Notes: generated by a model from the sequence alone, not told the origin. Positions 7,734 through 15,882 are shown, counted from the first letter of the stretch. The stretch is 19,008 nt of DNA from Chrysochromulina parva (GCA_002887195.1 PJAB01000928.1:1-19008), one strand, 5' to 3'. Numbers and translations: made by a program.

Positions 7734-7788
7734 GGGTGCCCACAAACCCCACAGGGCCAGTTCAGCGCCGGCACAACGCGACACCCTC

Positions 7789-9846
7789 ATGGAGACTAGG
7801 ACGCGCATCGGCGTCGCGCCGCTGCTCTTCACGGCTCCGCACACAATTTATCTGCATCGCGATGCGGAGGCTGATCATAAGCCCGAGGACCTCACGGGGT
7901 TCCTGTGCGAGACGTTCGCAGAGAGCACCGGTGGCTCTGCTCTCACCTGGTCCCGAGACATCTCCAGCATCAGCGCCAGGACCGCGCAGCCACAGGCAGG
8001 GTTGCGGGACCCGAACTATCTGCGCATCGATGAACTTCCATCAAATCCATGGAACGAGGCGCTGCGCAACGCGTTGCAGCGCTGGCCGCCGTGGGCATGC
8101 TTGCACTGCGACCTCCACGGGCGCCGTGACCATCATCCTGGAATCAACGACGACAGTGTGGACGCGTCCGATTGCGACTGCGGCCTGGCTGCGATGCGCG
8201 CACGCGCGCCGCCGCTGCTCGTGCGAACCATCGAGCGCGCGCTGCTGCAGCAACTGGGACGGGCGCTCTCCTCGACAGAGTTCGTGCTCAACCTGCGGCC
8301 ACGGCTCAGTGGTGGGTGGACCAACGGTCGATGCACATTGAGCCAGCAGGCGGTCGAGTTCAGATATGCCGCGGTGCAGCTCGAGCTGTCGCTGCGGCTT
8401 CGGCGCGCCCTTCACGCGGACGACCGGCTGCGCGATCGCGTCGCCGCGGCGCTCGCAGCCGTCGCCCGCATCGTCTACGCCGCCGCCGCTTCGGGAGGGT
8501 GCTCATTGGCCGCGGTGGGGGATCCGCTGCCTTGCATGCAAGTGCACACCAGAGCGCCGAGCGAGGAGGACGTGGTGATGCCAGACGCCGAGGGCGCAGC
8601 CGCGCTCCCGTACGCCGCGCCGGCCGCGGAGGCTGTGATGCCTGTCCGCGCGACGGGTACAAGTGTTGTGTCGGTCTCAGATGCCGACATGGACGCTGGG
8701 GGTGCGAGCGCCGATGCCGATGCCGACGCTGACGCCGATGCCCTGGCGGCGTCCCCACGCTTGGTCGTGAGCACACCTCGTGCGCTCACGGCGCTCTTCG
8801 TCTTCGCCCACCCTCTCGAACTTCTGGAGCTTGAGAACGTGCGAGGCGGCGTGCGCGCCGTGCTGCCCGACCACACGCGTGCCTTCGCCGCGTGCCCCTT
8901 TTCGTGCAGCTGGGGCGGCGGACTCTGCGTGCCTCGGCCGAAGCCGGGCGCGCGCCTGTACGGCGCCGTGTACTGGCTCACGTTCGAGCAGCTCGCGAGC
9001 GCGGACCGTCGAGCAGGCGAGGGGGAGCGTGGCGGGACTCGCCGAGTGCGCGTGCGCGTGCGCATCGGCAGCGGGGGGGCGGCGGATCGACTTTGGGCGA
9101 CGGCGACCGGCGGCGGCGGCGGCACTGGCAACAGCAGCGGCGCCAGCTCTGGCGCCGATGGCAGCAGCGGCGGCGGCGGCGGCAGCGATGGCAACGGCAT
9201 CAACGTCGGCGGCAGCAGCGGCGGCTACTGGGTGGAGGCACTCACTTACCTGCCACGCGAAGCCTCGATGAGGGAGGATGCGGCCGCTGAGCACCCTTCC
9301 ACAGCATACCTATGCTTGATCCGACGGGCCATGGAGCAGAGCGCCGATCCGCACGCGGCCGAGCCCCTCTGCATTCGCTCTGCGTCGACGGGGCGCGTCC
9401 TCAGCACTTGGACTCACCCGGCGGGACGGCATGCGACGCTAGCCCCTTCGTGTGCGGTGCTTGATGAAGGGGAGGAGCTCAGCCACGGCGAAGAATCTAG
9501 CGAGGCTGCACGGGAGCGGTCAAGCCGCAGCAGTGGCGGTGGCGGCGGCGTCGTGGCGGGATTTGCGGCGCTGCCTTTGCTGGCGCTGCTGACTGAGGTG
9601 GGGATGCGCGTCGATCCGCCCTGGACGATATTCGACGCCGTCGCCAAGGTGCACGCCAAGTTGGTCTCGTGCGGGGTCGACAGCACAGCCAAGCTCATCG
9701 ACGCTCTCTCGAGCGACACGTTGAACTCGCTCATCAAAGAAGGCGGGCGTGAAACGACCCTCCCCCAAGGGCCGCGGAAGCCAAACAAAACTCTCCGGTC
9801 GCGCTCATTAGCCGTGATGCGCGAGCTCTTGCTCGAGGAGGTTTAG
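7789..9846 (+). CDS. N-formylglutamate-amidohydrolase-like / gamma-glutamylcyclotransferase-like fusion protein
   Basis: 685 residues from ATG 7789. Residues 1-235 resemble the N-formylglutamate amidohydrolase family: an early APHTIYLH with H18, CDLHGRRDHHPG with D108 and H110, and VQLELSLRLR with E199, the spaced His/Asp/His/Glu pattern of that metal-dependent hydrolase. An Asp/Ala-repeat linker (about 307-320) follows. Residues 335-515 match the gamma-glutamylcyclotransferase (GGCT/AIG2) barrel: RAVLPDHTRAFA, WGGGLCVPRPKPGARLYGAVYWLT and YWVEALTYLP. The usual YGSN word is replaced by FAHP, and the expected catalytic Glu of the D-x-x-E-G motif appears to be Ala409, so cyclotransferase activity is doubtful. 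A Gly/Ser-rich insert (about 441-478) interrupts the barrel. The last 95 residues are helical and unrecognised. Both domains handle glutamate or gamma-glutamyl compounds in known families; a joint role is inference. No signal peptide is seen. Confidence 0.7.
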   Translation: METRTRIGVAPLLFTAPHTIYLHRDAEADHKPEDLTGFLCETFAESTGGSALTWSRDISSISARTAQPQAGLRDPNYLRIDELPSNPWNEALRNALQRWPPWACLHCDLHGRRDHHPGINDDSVDASDCDCGLAAMRARAPPLLVRTIERALLQQLGRALSSTEFVLNLRPRLSGGWTNGRCTLSQQAVEFRYAAVQLELSLRLRRALHADDRLRDRVAAALAAVARIVYAAAASGGCSLAAVGDPLPCMQVHTRAPSEEDVVMPDAEGAAALPYAAPAAEAVMPVRATGTSVVSVSDADMDAGGASADADADADADALAASPRLVVSTPRALTALFVFAHPLELLELENVRGGVRAVLPDHTRAFAACPFSCSWGGGLCVPRPKPGARLYGAVYWLTFEQLASADRRAGEGERGGTRRVRVRVRIGSGGAADRLWATATGGGGGTGNSSGASSGADGSSGGGGGSDGNGINVGGSSGGYWVEALTYLPREASMREDAAAEHPSTAYLCLIRRAMEQSADPHAAEPLCIRSASTGRVLSTWTHPAGRHATLAPSCAVLDEGEELSHGEESSEAARERSSRSSGGGGGVVAGFAALPLLALLTEVGMRVDPPWTIFDAVAKVHAKLVSCGVDSTAKLIDALSSDTLNSLIKEGGRETTLPQGPRKPNKTLRSRSLAVMRELLLEEV
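9108..9228 (+). repeat. GGC-rich Gly/Ser-coding low-complexity insert
   Basis: A GGC/AGC-rich tract encodes a Gly/Ser-rich stretch between two strands of the cyclotransferase-like domain. It looks like slippage expansion of a surface loop. Confidence 0.6.
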
Positions 9847-9963
9847 ACATGCTGTGCAGCACTTAATTGGACACCCACAGAGTCATGTTATGTTAAATTT
9901 CATGTCATTAACTTTCGCGCGGAACGTCGATCGGGATGTAGCATGAGCAGTTGACACCGCACC

Positions 9964-10124
9964 GCGACGGCGTCCGAAAAGCGAAATAAAAACCATATAA
10001 TACGGAGACTATATAACTTTCAGAGCTCCACGAGGTGACAGCTCCACTTTGCTCCAACGCAGCAAACGACGCGCGACGGCGTCGCTCCGAAATAAAACTT
10101 TCAGACAAAGTGACAGCTCCGCAC
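9964..10124. repeat. Local duplication; one copy carries an extra 24-26-bp motif
   Basis: Copy A (9964-10047) and copy B (10073-10124) share GCGACGGCGT, CGAAATAAAA, ACTTTCAG and GTGACAGCTCC in the same order. Copy A has an extra 24-26 bp between AATAAAA and ACTTTCAG, and that extra segment is the ATATAA-TACGGAGACTATATA motif. Confidence 0.6.
9995..10015 (+). promoter_or_regulatory. TACGGAGACTATATA motif, copy 2
   Basis: This copy is identical over 15 bp to the one at 7019-7033 and lies 149-155 bp downstream of the preceding stop codon. A looser relative (CCATATA ... GAGACTA) lies at 12076-12096, just after the stop of the next gene. All three follow a gene end. Confidence 0.45.
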
Positions 10125-10947
10125 TGCGTAGAGTATGTTCAATTTTGAATTTAGTGACGACTTCCATGTCGCTGGGGGGTCTCGCGCATATGCGAGAACC
10201 GTGGCTGTCTGGAGCCGGGCGGGTGAGATGCTAGGCCGCACGCCAGTGGCCAGTCGTGAACCAGTCGGCGCGCGTCAGGCTGGGGGCGATCTCGAGAAAT
10301 TGTGGGGGCTTTGGAATGCCCGGTCTGGTCTTACAGGGATTGGGAAGACAGATGTGGTGGTCATTTCCTGGAAAATAACCACACGACGTGAAATGATGAC
10401 ACATTGAATGGACTGACGGAACACACATGGGTTGCCCAAAGGCCCCCCGCACTCTCCCCGCGCTGATGAGAAGGCGAATATAGAAGAGTGAGGACAAATG
10501 GATGCAATCGAATGGATGGAGACGCTCAAGGTAACCAAAACAGGTTAAACTGGGGTGGGGCAGCACGCCGCGACTCATGCACGGGATGCACTCATCGGAG
10601 GGATGGGACACTTTTTAAGAGGCTTTGCTTCCCACCGTGCTGCCTACGGCTGAGAGGTGCGCGACGCGGATCGGCCGTTCGGACCATCTGCACCGCACCC
10701 ACTAAATGCGCACCTAAAGAACCCGGGTTAAAACGGGACCAGACGTGAGACGTCGCCCTACCGGCCGCCGGACCCCGCCGGACCTCGAGGACCGGCGAAT
10801 CTATTTTCATACCTTATTGGGCAAATCCATTATTAGCCCCTTTACATGTACCAATTATGTCTTTTGTCGATTGACCTCCGACGGCTCCCACACGAGGATT
10901 CGACGCGTCTCAGAGAGAGAGCTTTGATCACGAGGTCATTATTTTAC

Positions 10948-12072
10948 ATGTTGGCAAATGAGCCCGCATCGCATGCGGCCGCTTCCAGGCTACATTCTAG
11001 CTCCGAGGCGCCCGCATCGCTATCGCCATCGTCGACATCCATACCCCGATCGCCATCAATCGATGTGGATGCAGTCACCCCCGACATTGAGTATGCACAC
11101 GCGCTTTGGCTCAGCAGCAACAGCAGCGCAGAGAGCGGCGGCGCAGAGAGCAGCAGCGCAGCGAGCAGCGGCGCAGAGAGGCCCGAGACGAGCGGCGGCG
11201 AGGCGTCCGAGTCCCTCCCACAGATCCTAGAGAGTGCCACCGCGACTGACATGGAGGCTTCTGTGTTGGTGCGCCGGCCCCGCTTGCCCAGACCAGCCTC
11301 ACAACCGATCATGCCCGGAGGAAAGCTCATAGCACCGCCGCAAAGGCGATCGACGCAGCAAGGCAGATCGGCCGTGTCCTCGTTCTCGCCTTCCAGCAGC
11401 TCGTTGGAGTCCATTGGTGAAGACGACTCGTGCGTTCACCCAAGCCATCAAACCGCGCCCGTGCGTCCGACAGAGCGATCGATGCAGCAAGGCTGTTCGG
11501 CTGCGCTCTCGCTCTCGCCTTCCAGCAGCTCGTTGGAGTCCATTGGTAAAGACGACTCGTGCGTTCACCCAAGCCATCAAACCTCGCCCGTGCGTCTGAC
11601 AGAGCGCGGCACCGCAGTCGCAGCCGCTCGGTTCCTCGAGTTGCTTCAAGCCCTAGACCCCTCAACCGGCAACCTGACGACTGCGCAGCTGACCAAGGGT
11701 GTTACTCCACGGGCAGCACCTGCGAAGACGGAGCACCTGCGAAGCCGGACACCTGCGAGGCCGGAAGCATTACATGCACCGGACGCAGCACCAGCGGATT
11801 CAGCAGGTGCTCCTGCGAAACCGGAAGCACAACGGGATCGCCCACGCAGCATGTTGGCGGAACAACACTCCGCGCACACCACAGAAATGGATCAACACTC
11901 CGCTCACATCACAGAAATGATGCTGCTGCATCACATGCGGCAAACCAACAACGTGCGACAACGCTCGACGAGCGGGGAACTACGAGGGGCAGGGTATACT
12001 CCGGCGTGGTCCCCTGGAGCGGGGAGGTCAAGAGCCCGTGCCAAGACCCTCGACTGTTTTGAGGGAATGTAG
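10948..12072 (+). CDS. Ser/Ala-rich hypothetical protein with a 43-residue tandem repeat
   Basis: 374 residues from ATG 10948 (MLANEPASHA); an upstream in-frame ATG at 10846 would add 34 residues. I do not recognise the protein. It is largely disordered in composition: Ser/Ala/Glu-rich up to about residue 110, then a basic Pro/Arg segment. Two tandem 43-residue units follow, each containing SPSSSSLESIG and DDSCVHPSHQT, which look like phosphorylatable Ser clusters next to a Cys/His word. After a short helix (AAARFLELLQAL) come small repeats including QHSAH[T/I]TEM twice. There is no signal peptide or membrane span. Support for coding comes from the open frame kept through a 129-bp repeat, a multiple of three, with mostly conservative changes between the units. 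It could still be a non-coding open frame. Confidence 0.45.
   Translation: MLANEPASHAAASRLHSSSEAPASLSPSSTSIPRSPSIDVDAVTPDIEYAHALWLSSNSSAESGGAESSSAASSGAERPETSGGEASESLPQILESATATDMEASVLVRRPRLPRPASQPIMPGGKLIAPPQRRSTQQGRSAVSSFSPSSSSLESIGEDDSCVHPSHQTAPVRPTERSMQQGCSAALSLSPSSSSLESIGKDDSCVHPSHQTSPVRLTERGTAVAAARFLELLQALDPSTGNLTTAQLTKGVTPRAAPAKTEHLRSRTPARPEALHAPDAAPADSAGAPAKPEAQRDRPRSMLAEQHSAHTTEMDQHSAHITEMMLLHHMRQTNNVRQRSTSGELRGAGYTPAWSPGAGRSRARAKTLDCFEGM
11346..11603 (+). repeat. 129-bp tandem repeat, two units
   Basis: Units at 11346-11474 and 11475-11603 both start GCGATCGA[C/T]GCAGCAAGG or a close variant. They carry the same block TCGTTGGAGTCCATTGGT and then GACGACTCGTGCGTTCACCC. The period is exactly 43 codons. 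Confidence 0.8.
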
Positions 12073-12075
12073 ATA

Positions 12076-12099
12076 CCATATAGTCAATAGAGACTACAG
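12076..12099 (+). promoter_or_regulatory. Diverged relative of the GAGACTATATA motif
   Basis: CCATATAGTC followed by AATAGAGACTA resembles the two stronger motif copies (CCATATA and GAGACTA in the same order). It starts 4 bp after the stop of the Ser-rich gene. It is only a partial match. Confidence 0.25.
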
Positions 12100-12340
12100 G
12101 ACATGTAACTTAACGGCTGTCGAGCGCTGTACAAACGTCTACAGTAGCGCGGTGAGTTCAGTAGCGCTACCGTAGCTGCCAACGGGCGGCCAGTCGACCG
12201 ATGTCTCGTTCGTCTCGAGACTCGACGCGACGTTTTTACGTGACGTTTTACAGCTAGCCGCACCGGTTAGGGTCCCTACACGCGTCGCGGCTCGCGCGAC
12301 CCAGTGGTTTTTGCCCTGGCGCCGCTCATAGGACGTCGAG

Positions 12341-12350
12341 TATATCTATA
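12341..12350 (+). promoter_or_regulatory. Possible TATA-like element upstream of the GH5 gene
   Basis: TATATCTATA lies 6 bp before the ATG at 12356 and 141 bp before the ATG at 12491. If it acts as a core promoter, transcription would begin near 12370, which favours the later ATG. Whether this organism uses TATA boxes is unknown. Confidence 0.3.
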
Positions 12351-12398
12351 ACACCATGATTGTGGGGGGACAACGTACTACAACCGCCCCCCGCCACG

Positions 12399-12432
12399 GG
12401 GGGGACTCCAATCACGGGGGGACTCCAATCAC
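12399..12432 (+). repeat. 17-bp tandem duplication
   Basis: GGGGGGACTCCAATCAC occurs twice back to back. The period is not a multiple of three, which argues that this stretch lies in a 5' leader rather than in coding sequence. Confidence 0.8.
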
Positions 12433-12490
12433 CAAAAGAAGCCAAAGTTCGCCCAAATGCATGCAGAATTTCGTGAACTGTAAAACTTCC

Positions 12491-14779
12491 ATGGCTCCAA
12501 CTCAACCTGCCCGTGGGCGTGGCAAGCAGAGCTCTCGTTCAAAATCAAGATTTGTGGCTCTTGAGCTCGAGGCCCCGGAGCAGAGCGAAGCTCCGCCAGA
12601 GGTTGACAATATCACTCCAGTGAGCAAGAAGGAGCGGAAACGTGGTACTACCAGGTTGTGCGTGGGGTTGGCGGCGACGGCGACCATGCTGATCTCCGCT
12701 GTGGTTGCAGTCAACGAGTTGCTCCATCGTCCTTCATACAGTGACTTAACCATCCAAGCTCCTACACAACCAACTGCGCCACGCCGTCTTCAACATCCGC
12801 CATCACCACTGCCACCAGCAACACCTCCATCACCATTGCCAACACTTCCATCACCATTGCCTCGTCTACCGCCCGCGCAGCGCCTGCCAGCCTTGCCACC
12901 ATCCCCGCCTTTGCAGCCACCTGCCTCGCCAAGCGTTCCGCCGCCTGCGTACCCTCCTCAGGACCCCTGCGCGGAGGCAGTCGACATCTGGGCGCGTGAA
13001 GGGGCGACCACGCCGGAGGAGGCCGACGGGGCCGCCACCCCGGAGGAGGCGTGCAATGAGTGGGCTGCTGCCGAGTGGGGTGCCCTCGAGGGCACCCGCT
13101 CGCTCGAGCGCGCATGCCACACGCCCTTTGCCCTTTCTTCTTGCGCTGCCACGTGCTGCGCAAGGGCGAGCGTCGCGCCGCCCCGCGTGCTCTGGCGTCC
13201 CGGCACGCCCGACGCACCGTTCACGCGCCCATTCACACTCTCAGCGCACGCGGGAAAGCTCTGGATTGCGCCCGTCGTTGGGCTTGAGACCGATACGGTA
13301 CGTCAGGCGCATCCGCCAGGCGCGGCCGCTGTGGACATCGGTGCAGTGCAGTGGGAAGAGCTCAAACTCAAAGGCGCGAATTGGGCCGGCATACAAGCTA
13401 GCGGCTGTGTGCACGAGCTCTACAAGTATCCCGTGAGCGAGTACCTCGCGTACCTGCGCCGCGAGCGCTTCAATGCTGTGCGCTTGCCGCTCTCAGCGGC
13501 ACTGCTCAACATGGCGGCTTCCGCCGACGGTTATGTACTCAGCAACATCTGTGGTGAGTACGCGGGCTGGGAGCTGCTAGGAGCCCTCGACGACCTGATC
13601 CGTCGTCTGGCGGCCGCTGGGCTGTTTGTCATGCTCGATATGCACACGCTCGACTATCCCGAAGGCAACAATGGCCTCTGGTGCACGGGCGAGGCGCCGG
13701 GCAGCAACCACTGTGGGCGCGTGAGTGAGCGACCAATCTACCGGGCATGGCAGCTGCTCGCTCAGCGCTACTGCTCGTTCCCGAATGTGGTGCTCGCGGA
13801 CGTGTTCAATGAGCCGCACGACGCGTCCTGGGATGCATGGCGCGACTTCGTGCAGCGCATCGCGCGCGATGCGATCCATGCGTGGTGTGACCGATGGATT
13901 GTCGTCGCCGAAGGCATCGGCGGGGCCAGTCCATGTAACGATTGCTGGTGGGGGGAAAACGTCATCCGCCAATCAGGTAGGCCTATCACGCTCGAGCAGC
14001 CGCATCGGCTCGCCCTCTCGGTCCACATATACGGCCACGGCACCCAAGGTTACCTGCACGATCGCTCCTTCCCCGCCAACCTGCCCGGTGTGTGGGACGC
14101 TCACTTTGGGCGGATTCCACAGCAGCAGGGCATCCCTGTGCTCGTGGGTGAGTGGGGTGGCTCGTGGGCGGGCCGTACGTGGGACGGGCAACACATCCCT
14201 GCGACGGCGACGTGGCAGGCGGCATTGCGAGACTACCTGATCGCGCGTGGCCTGGGGTCCTTTTATTGGACATTGAACGACAACTCCTTTCGCACCGGCA
14301 GCCTCTTTGCCGATGCGCATGCCGCGGAGAAGGCTGCCTTGCTTTCAGGCCTGCCGGTCTCGAACATCACTGCATTGCAGGCGCGTTGGAGTCGACCGCC
14401 CCCGCCTCCTCGATCGCCCCCGCCTCCTCGATCGCCACTGCCACCAGCATCGCCTAGGCCGTCGCCCCCGCTACCCTCGCCCCCGCCCCCACCATCGCCA
14501 CCGCCACCCTCCCCCTCGCCTCCCTCTTCGCCCGCGCCGTTGCTGCCGCCGCCACCCAGTGCGCCGCCATTTCTCCTGCTGCAGCTGACTGGTGCGCGAG
14601 CGGGCCTCGGAGCAGCAGCCACGCTGCTACTCCTCGTCAGTGGCGCGGCCGCCTGCAACTCACGCCGCCGAAGAGCCGACGGGTTCGCTCAGCAGCGTGA
14701 CGAGAAGCTGCAACAGGAGACTCGTGATGCGGCAGAAATGGTGTCCAGCACACATGATAGCACAGCCGCGACCAGCTGA
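12491..14779 (+). CDS. Membrane-anchored glycoside hydrolase family 5 (cellulase-like) enzyme
   Basis: 762 residues from ATG 12491; an in-frame ATG at 12356 would add 45 residues encoded by repeat DNA. Order: basic N-terminus; hydrophobic span (about 56-76, LCVGLAATATMLISAVVAV); Pro-rich linker; a six-cysteine segment (C160-C223), loosely ShKT-like; GH5 catalytic domain (about 284-632); a second Pro-rich linker with PPPSPPPPSP; a hydrophobic span (about 693-721); and a C-terminal tail starting RRRR. Catalytic features of the (beta/alpha)8 fold are visible: R331, H385 in LDMH, acid/base E441 in NEP, H512 and Y514, nucleophile E554 in GEWGG, and W593. GH5 enzymes cleave beta-1,4-glucans, mannans and related glucans; the substrate cannot be told here. 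Two spans would place the enzyme outside the cytoplasm or in the Golgi lumen. A KORRIGAN-like role in wall or scale cellulose synthesis is inference. Confidence 0.85.
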   Translation: MAPTQPARGRGKQSSRSKSRFVALELEAPEQSEAPPEVDNITPVSKKERKRGTTRLCVGLAATATMLISAVVAVNELLHRPSYSDLTIQAPTQPTAPRRLQHPPSPLPPATPPSPLPTLPSPLPRLPPAQRLPALPPSPPLQPPASPSVPPPAYPPQDPCAEAVDIWAREGATTPEEADGAATPEEACNEWAAAEWGALEGTRSLERACHTPFALSSCAATCCARASVAPPRVLWRPGTPDAPFTRPFTLSAHAGKLWIAPVVGLETDTVRQAHPPGAAAVDIGAVQWEELKLKGANWAGIQASGCVHELYKYPVSEYLAYLRRERFNAVRLPLSAALLNMAASADGYVLSNICGEYAGWELLGALDDLIRRLAAAGLFVMLDMHTLDYPEGNNGLWCTGEAPGSNHCGRVSERPIYRAWQLLAQRYCSFPNVVLADVFNEPHDASWDAWRDFVQRIARDAIHAWCDRWIVVAEGIGGASPCNDCWWGENVIRQSGRPITLEQPHRLALSVHIYGHGTQGYLHDRSFPANLPGVWDAHFGRIPQQQGIPVLVGEWGGSWAGRTWDGQHIPATATWQAALRDYLIARGLGSFYWTLNDNSFRTGSLFADAHAAEKAALLSGLPVSNITALQARWSRPPPPPRSPPPPRSPLPPASPRPSPPLPSPPPPPSPPPPSPSPPSSPAPLLPPPPSAPPFLLLQLTGARAGLGAAATLLLLVSGAAACNSRRRRADGFAQQRDEKLQQETRDAAEMVSSTHDSTAATS

Positions 14780-14922
14780 ACAACATCGAGAAGGTCAAGT
14801 CCGTCTTAGACTGAGACACAGCCATGGACTCACCATGAGACACGAGTCGAGCTCTGTGTGATCACAGTTCCGCACGCGAAACCCTGTGTATGAATTTCTA
14901 ATTACGGAGAAATTCCACAGAA

Positions 14923-15840
14923 ATGCGCTTGTCGGCTTTCCGCGCCATTCTCGGCGTAAGTACCGTGCTCCAAGGGCGGTCCAACGTCGCGCTATTTGAA
15001 GGGTCGCTCTCTTTCGACGACGCGGCGGCAGCCTTCAAGAATGCCATGACGCCCATCGTCCAACAAGGTGTGGATGTAGGACTACCGGCGATCAAGAATG
15101 GCATGGAGGCTGCTGCTCCCCTGGTGAAGCAAGGTTTCGATGCCGCCCTGCCAGTGATGAAGCAGGCGTTCGATGCGTCCGTTCCTATCCTCAAGAATGG
15201 TATGGAGGCTGCTGTTCCAATGGTCAAGCAAGGTGTCGATGCCGCCCTGCCAGTGATGAAGCAGGCGTTCGATGCGTCTGTCGACGTGGCCACTCCGGTG
15301 CTGATGCAAGCTGCAGACAGCGCTGGAGCCGCTGCGGGCGTTGCTGCTGCCAAGGCGGGTGAGCTCTTACGCGGTTCACTGGACGCTGATCAGCAGGTGA
15401 TCTTCGACTCGGCCACACGTGTAAGTGGACAGATCGGCGAGGTGCTCGGCGTGACGGCCAAGGTGGGCCTCGAGGGAGTCAAGATGGGAGTTGCGACCGT
15501 TGGCAAAGTGGCGGAGGTCGCCACCCCGATCGTCGAGGAGGGCATCCGGCAGGCCGCCCCGATCGTCGAGGAGGGTATCCGGCAGGGCACTCCTGTGGTG
15601 CTCAAGGCGAGTGAGCAGATTCTGCGAGGCGTGGCGCAGGGCGCGGAGCTGGGGAGCAAGGCGGTTCAGCCTGCCTTGGACGAGCTCAGCAAGACCGGCA
15701 CGGTCACCTCAGCGACGGTCAATAAGATCGCGAGCGACGCCGTCTCCACTCTCTCCGACGGATCTCGTGAACTGACCAAAGGACTGATGCGCATCTTCTC
15801 TGGTGAGGAGTCACTTCAGCTGCCGTCCGCCCCAGACTGA
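14923..15840 (+). CDS. Protein of 11-residue amphipathic repeats, possibly secreted or organelle-targeted
   Basis: 305 residues from ATG 14923. I do not recognise a named family. Residues 1-16 (MRLSAFRAILGVSTVL) could be a signal or transit peptide. Residues 45-121 are seven consecutive 11-residue units with consensus [VIL][VM]KQG[FV]DAA[LV]P, each ending in Pro or Asp. Two more units (IVEEGIRQ plus three residues) occur at 203-224. The rest is Ala/Gly/Val-rich helix without cysteine. Eleven-residue periodicity of this kind is typical of amphipathic helices that lie on lipid surfaces (apolipoproteins, synucleins, perilipins) or of LEA proteins. A Pro in nearly every unit is unusual and would kink the helix at regular steps. 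Lipid-droplet, plastoglobule or membrane-surface binding is inference. The 3' end faces the minus-strand phosphatase-fold gene. Confidence 0.65.
   Translation: MRLSAFRAILGVSTVLQGRSNVALFEGSLSFDDAAAAFKNAMTPIVQQGVDVGLPAIKNGMEAAAPLVKQGFDAALPVMKQAFDASVPILKNGMEAAVPMVKQGVDAALPVMKQAFDASVDVATPVLMQAADSAGAAAGVAAAKAGELLRGSLDADQQVIFDSATRVSGQIGEVLGVTAKVGLEGVKMGVATVGKVAEVATPIVEEGIRQAAPIVEEGIRQGTPVVLKASEQILRGVAQGAELGSKAVQPALDELSKTGTVTSATVNKIASDAVSTLSDGSRELTKGLMRIFSGEESLQLPSAPD
15055..15285 (+). repeat. 33-bp (11-codon) repeats organised in a 99-bp higher-order unit
   Basis: Seven 11-codon units. Units 2-4 and 5-7 form a larger 99-bp duplication: TCAAGAATGG recurs at 15092 and 15191, and GATGCCGCCCTGCCAGTGAT recurs in both halves. 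High DNA identity shows the second-order duplication is recent. Confidence 0.85.
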
Positions 15841-15855
15841 GGCATGTTCTGAGGG

Positions 15856-15882
15856 ATCATCTCAAGATCATGGCGAGATGAT
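15856..15882 (+). other. Hairpin just downstream of the stop codon
   Basis: ATCATCTC (15856-15863) and GAGATGAT (15875-15882) form an 8-bp perfect stem with an 11-nt loop, 16 nt after the stop of the 11-mer-repeat gene. The region 15841-16139 otherwise holds only the facing 3' flanks of two convergent genes. Confidence 0.4.

Larger units (their letters stand above)
6928..7788. other. Intergenic region with AT-rich motif and a candidate mobile element
   Basis: No gene is supported. Contents from left to right: the TACGGAGACTATATA motif at 7019-7033; an imperfect TACATG palindrome at 7073-7088; a 13-bp direct repeat AATTTACGTGAAC at 7383-7395 and 7414-7426; and the candidate terminal-inverted-repeat element at 7464-7733. 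The next gene's ATG lies 55 bp beyond that element, so the element may carry or displace part of its promoter. Confidence 0.5.
9847..10947. other. Intergenic region, no supported gene
   Basis: Short ORFs on both strands (for example minus 10231-10611 and plus 10135-10407) show no family features. The left part holds AATAAA at 9985-9990 and 10091-10096 (usable as polyadenylation signals of the preceding gene if this species uses them), the second TACGGAGACTATATA motif, and a local duplication. The right part is moderately GC-rich without clear structure. The Ser-rich gene may start within it at ATG 10846 rather than 10948. Confidence 0.45.

Noticed and set aside
10231..10611. 126-residue minus-strand frame in the 1-kb gap
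   Set aside because: No recognisable motif, scattered Cys/His without regular spacing, and no repeat or homologous frame to support translation.
12356..12490. 45-residue N-terminal extension of the GH5 protein
   Set aside because: It holds a 17-bp out-of-phase tandem repeat and lies directly after a TATA-like word, so it is more likely a leader, although the earlier ATG is not excluded.
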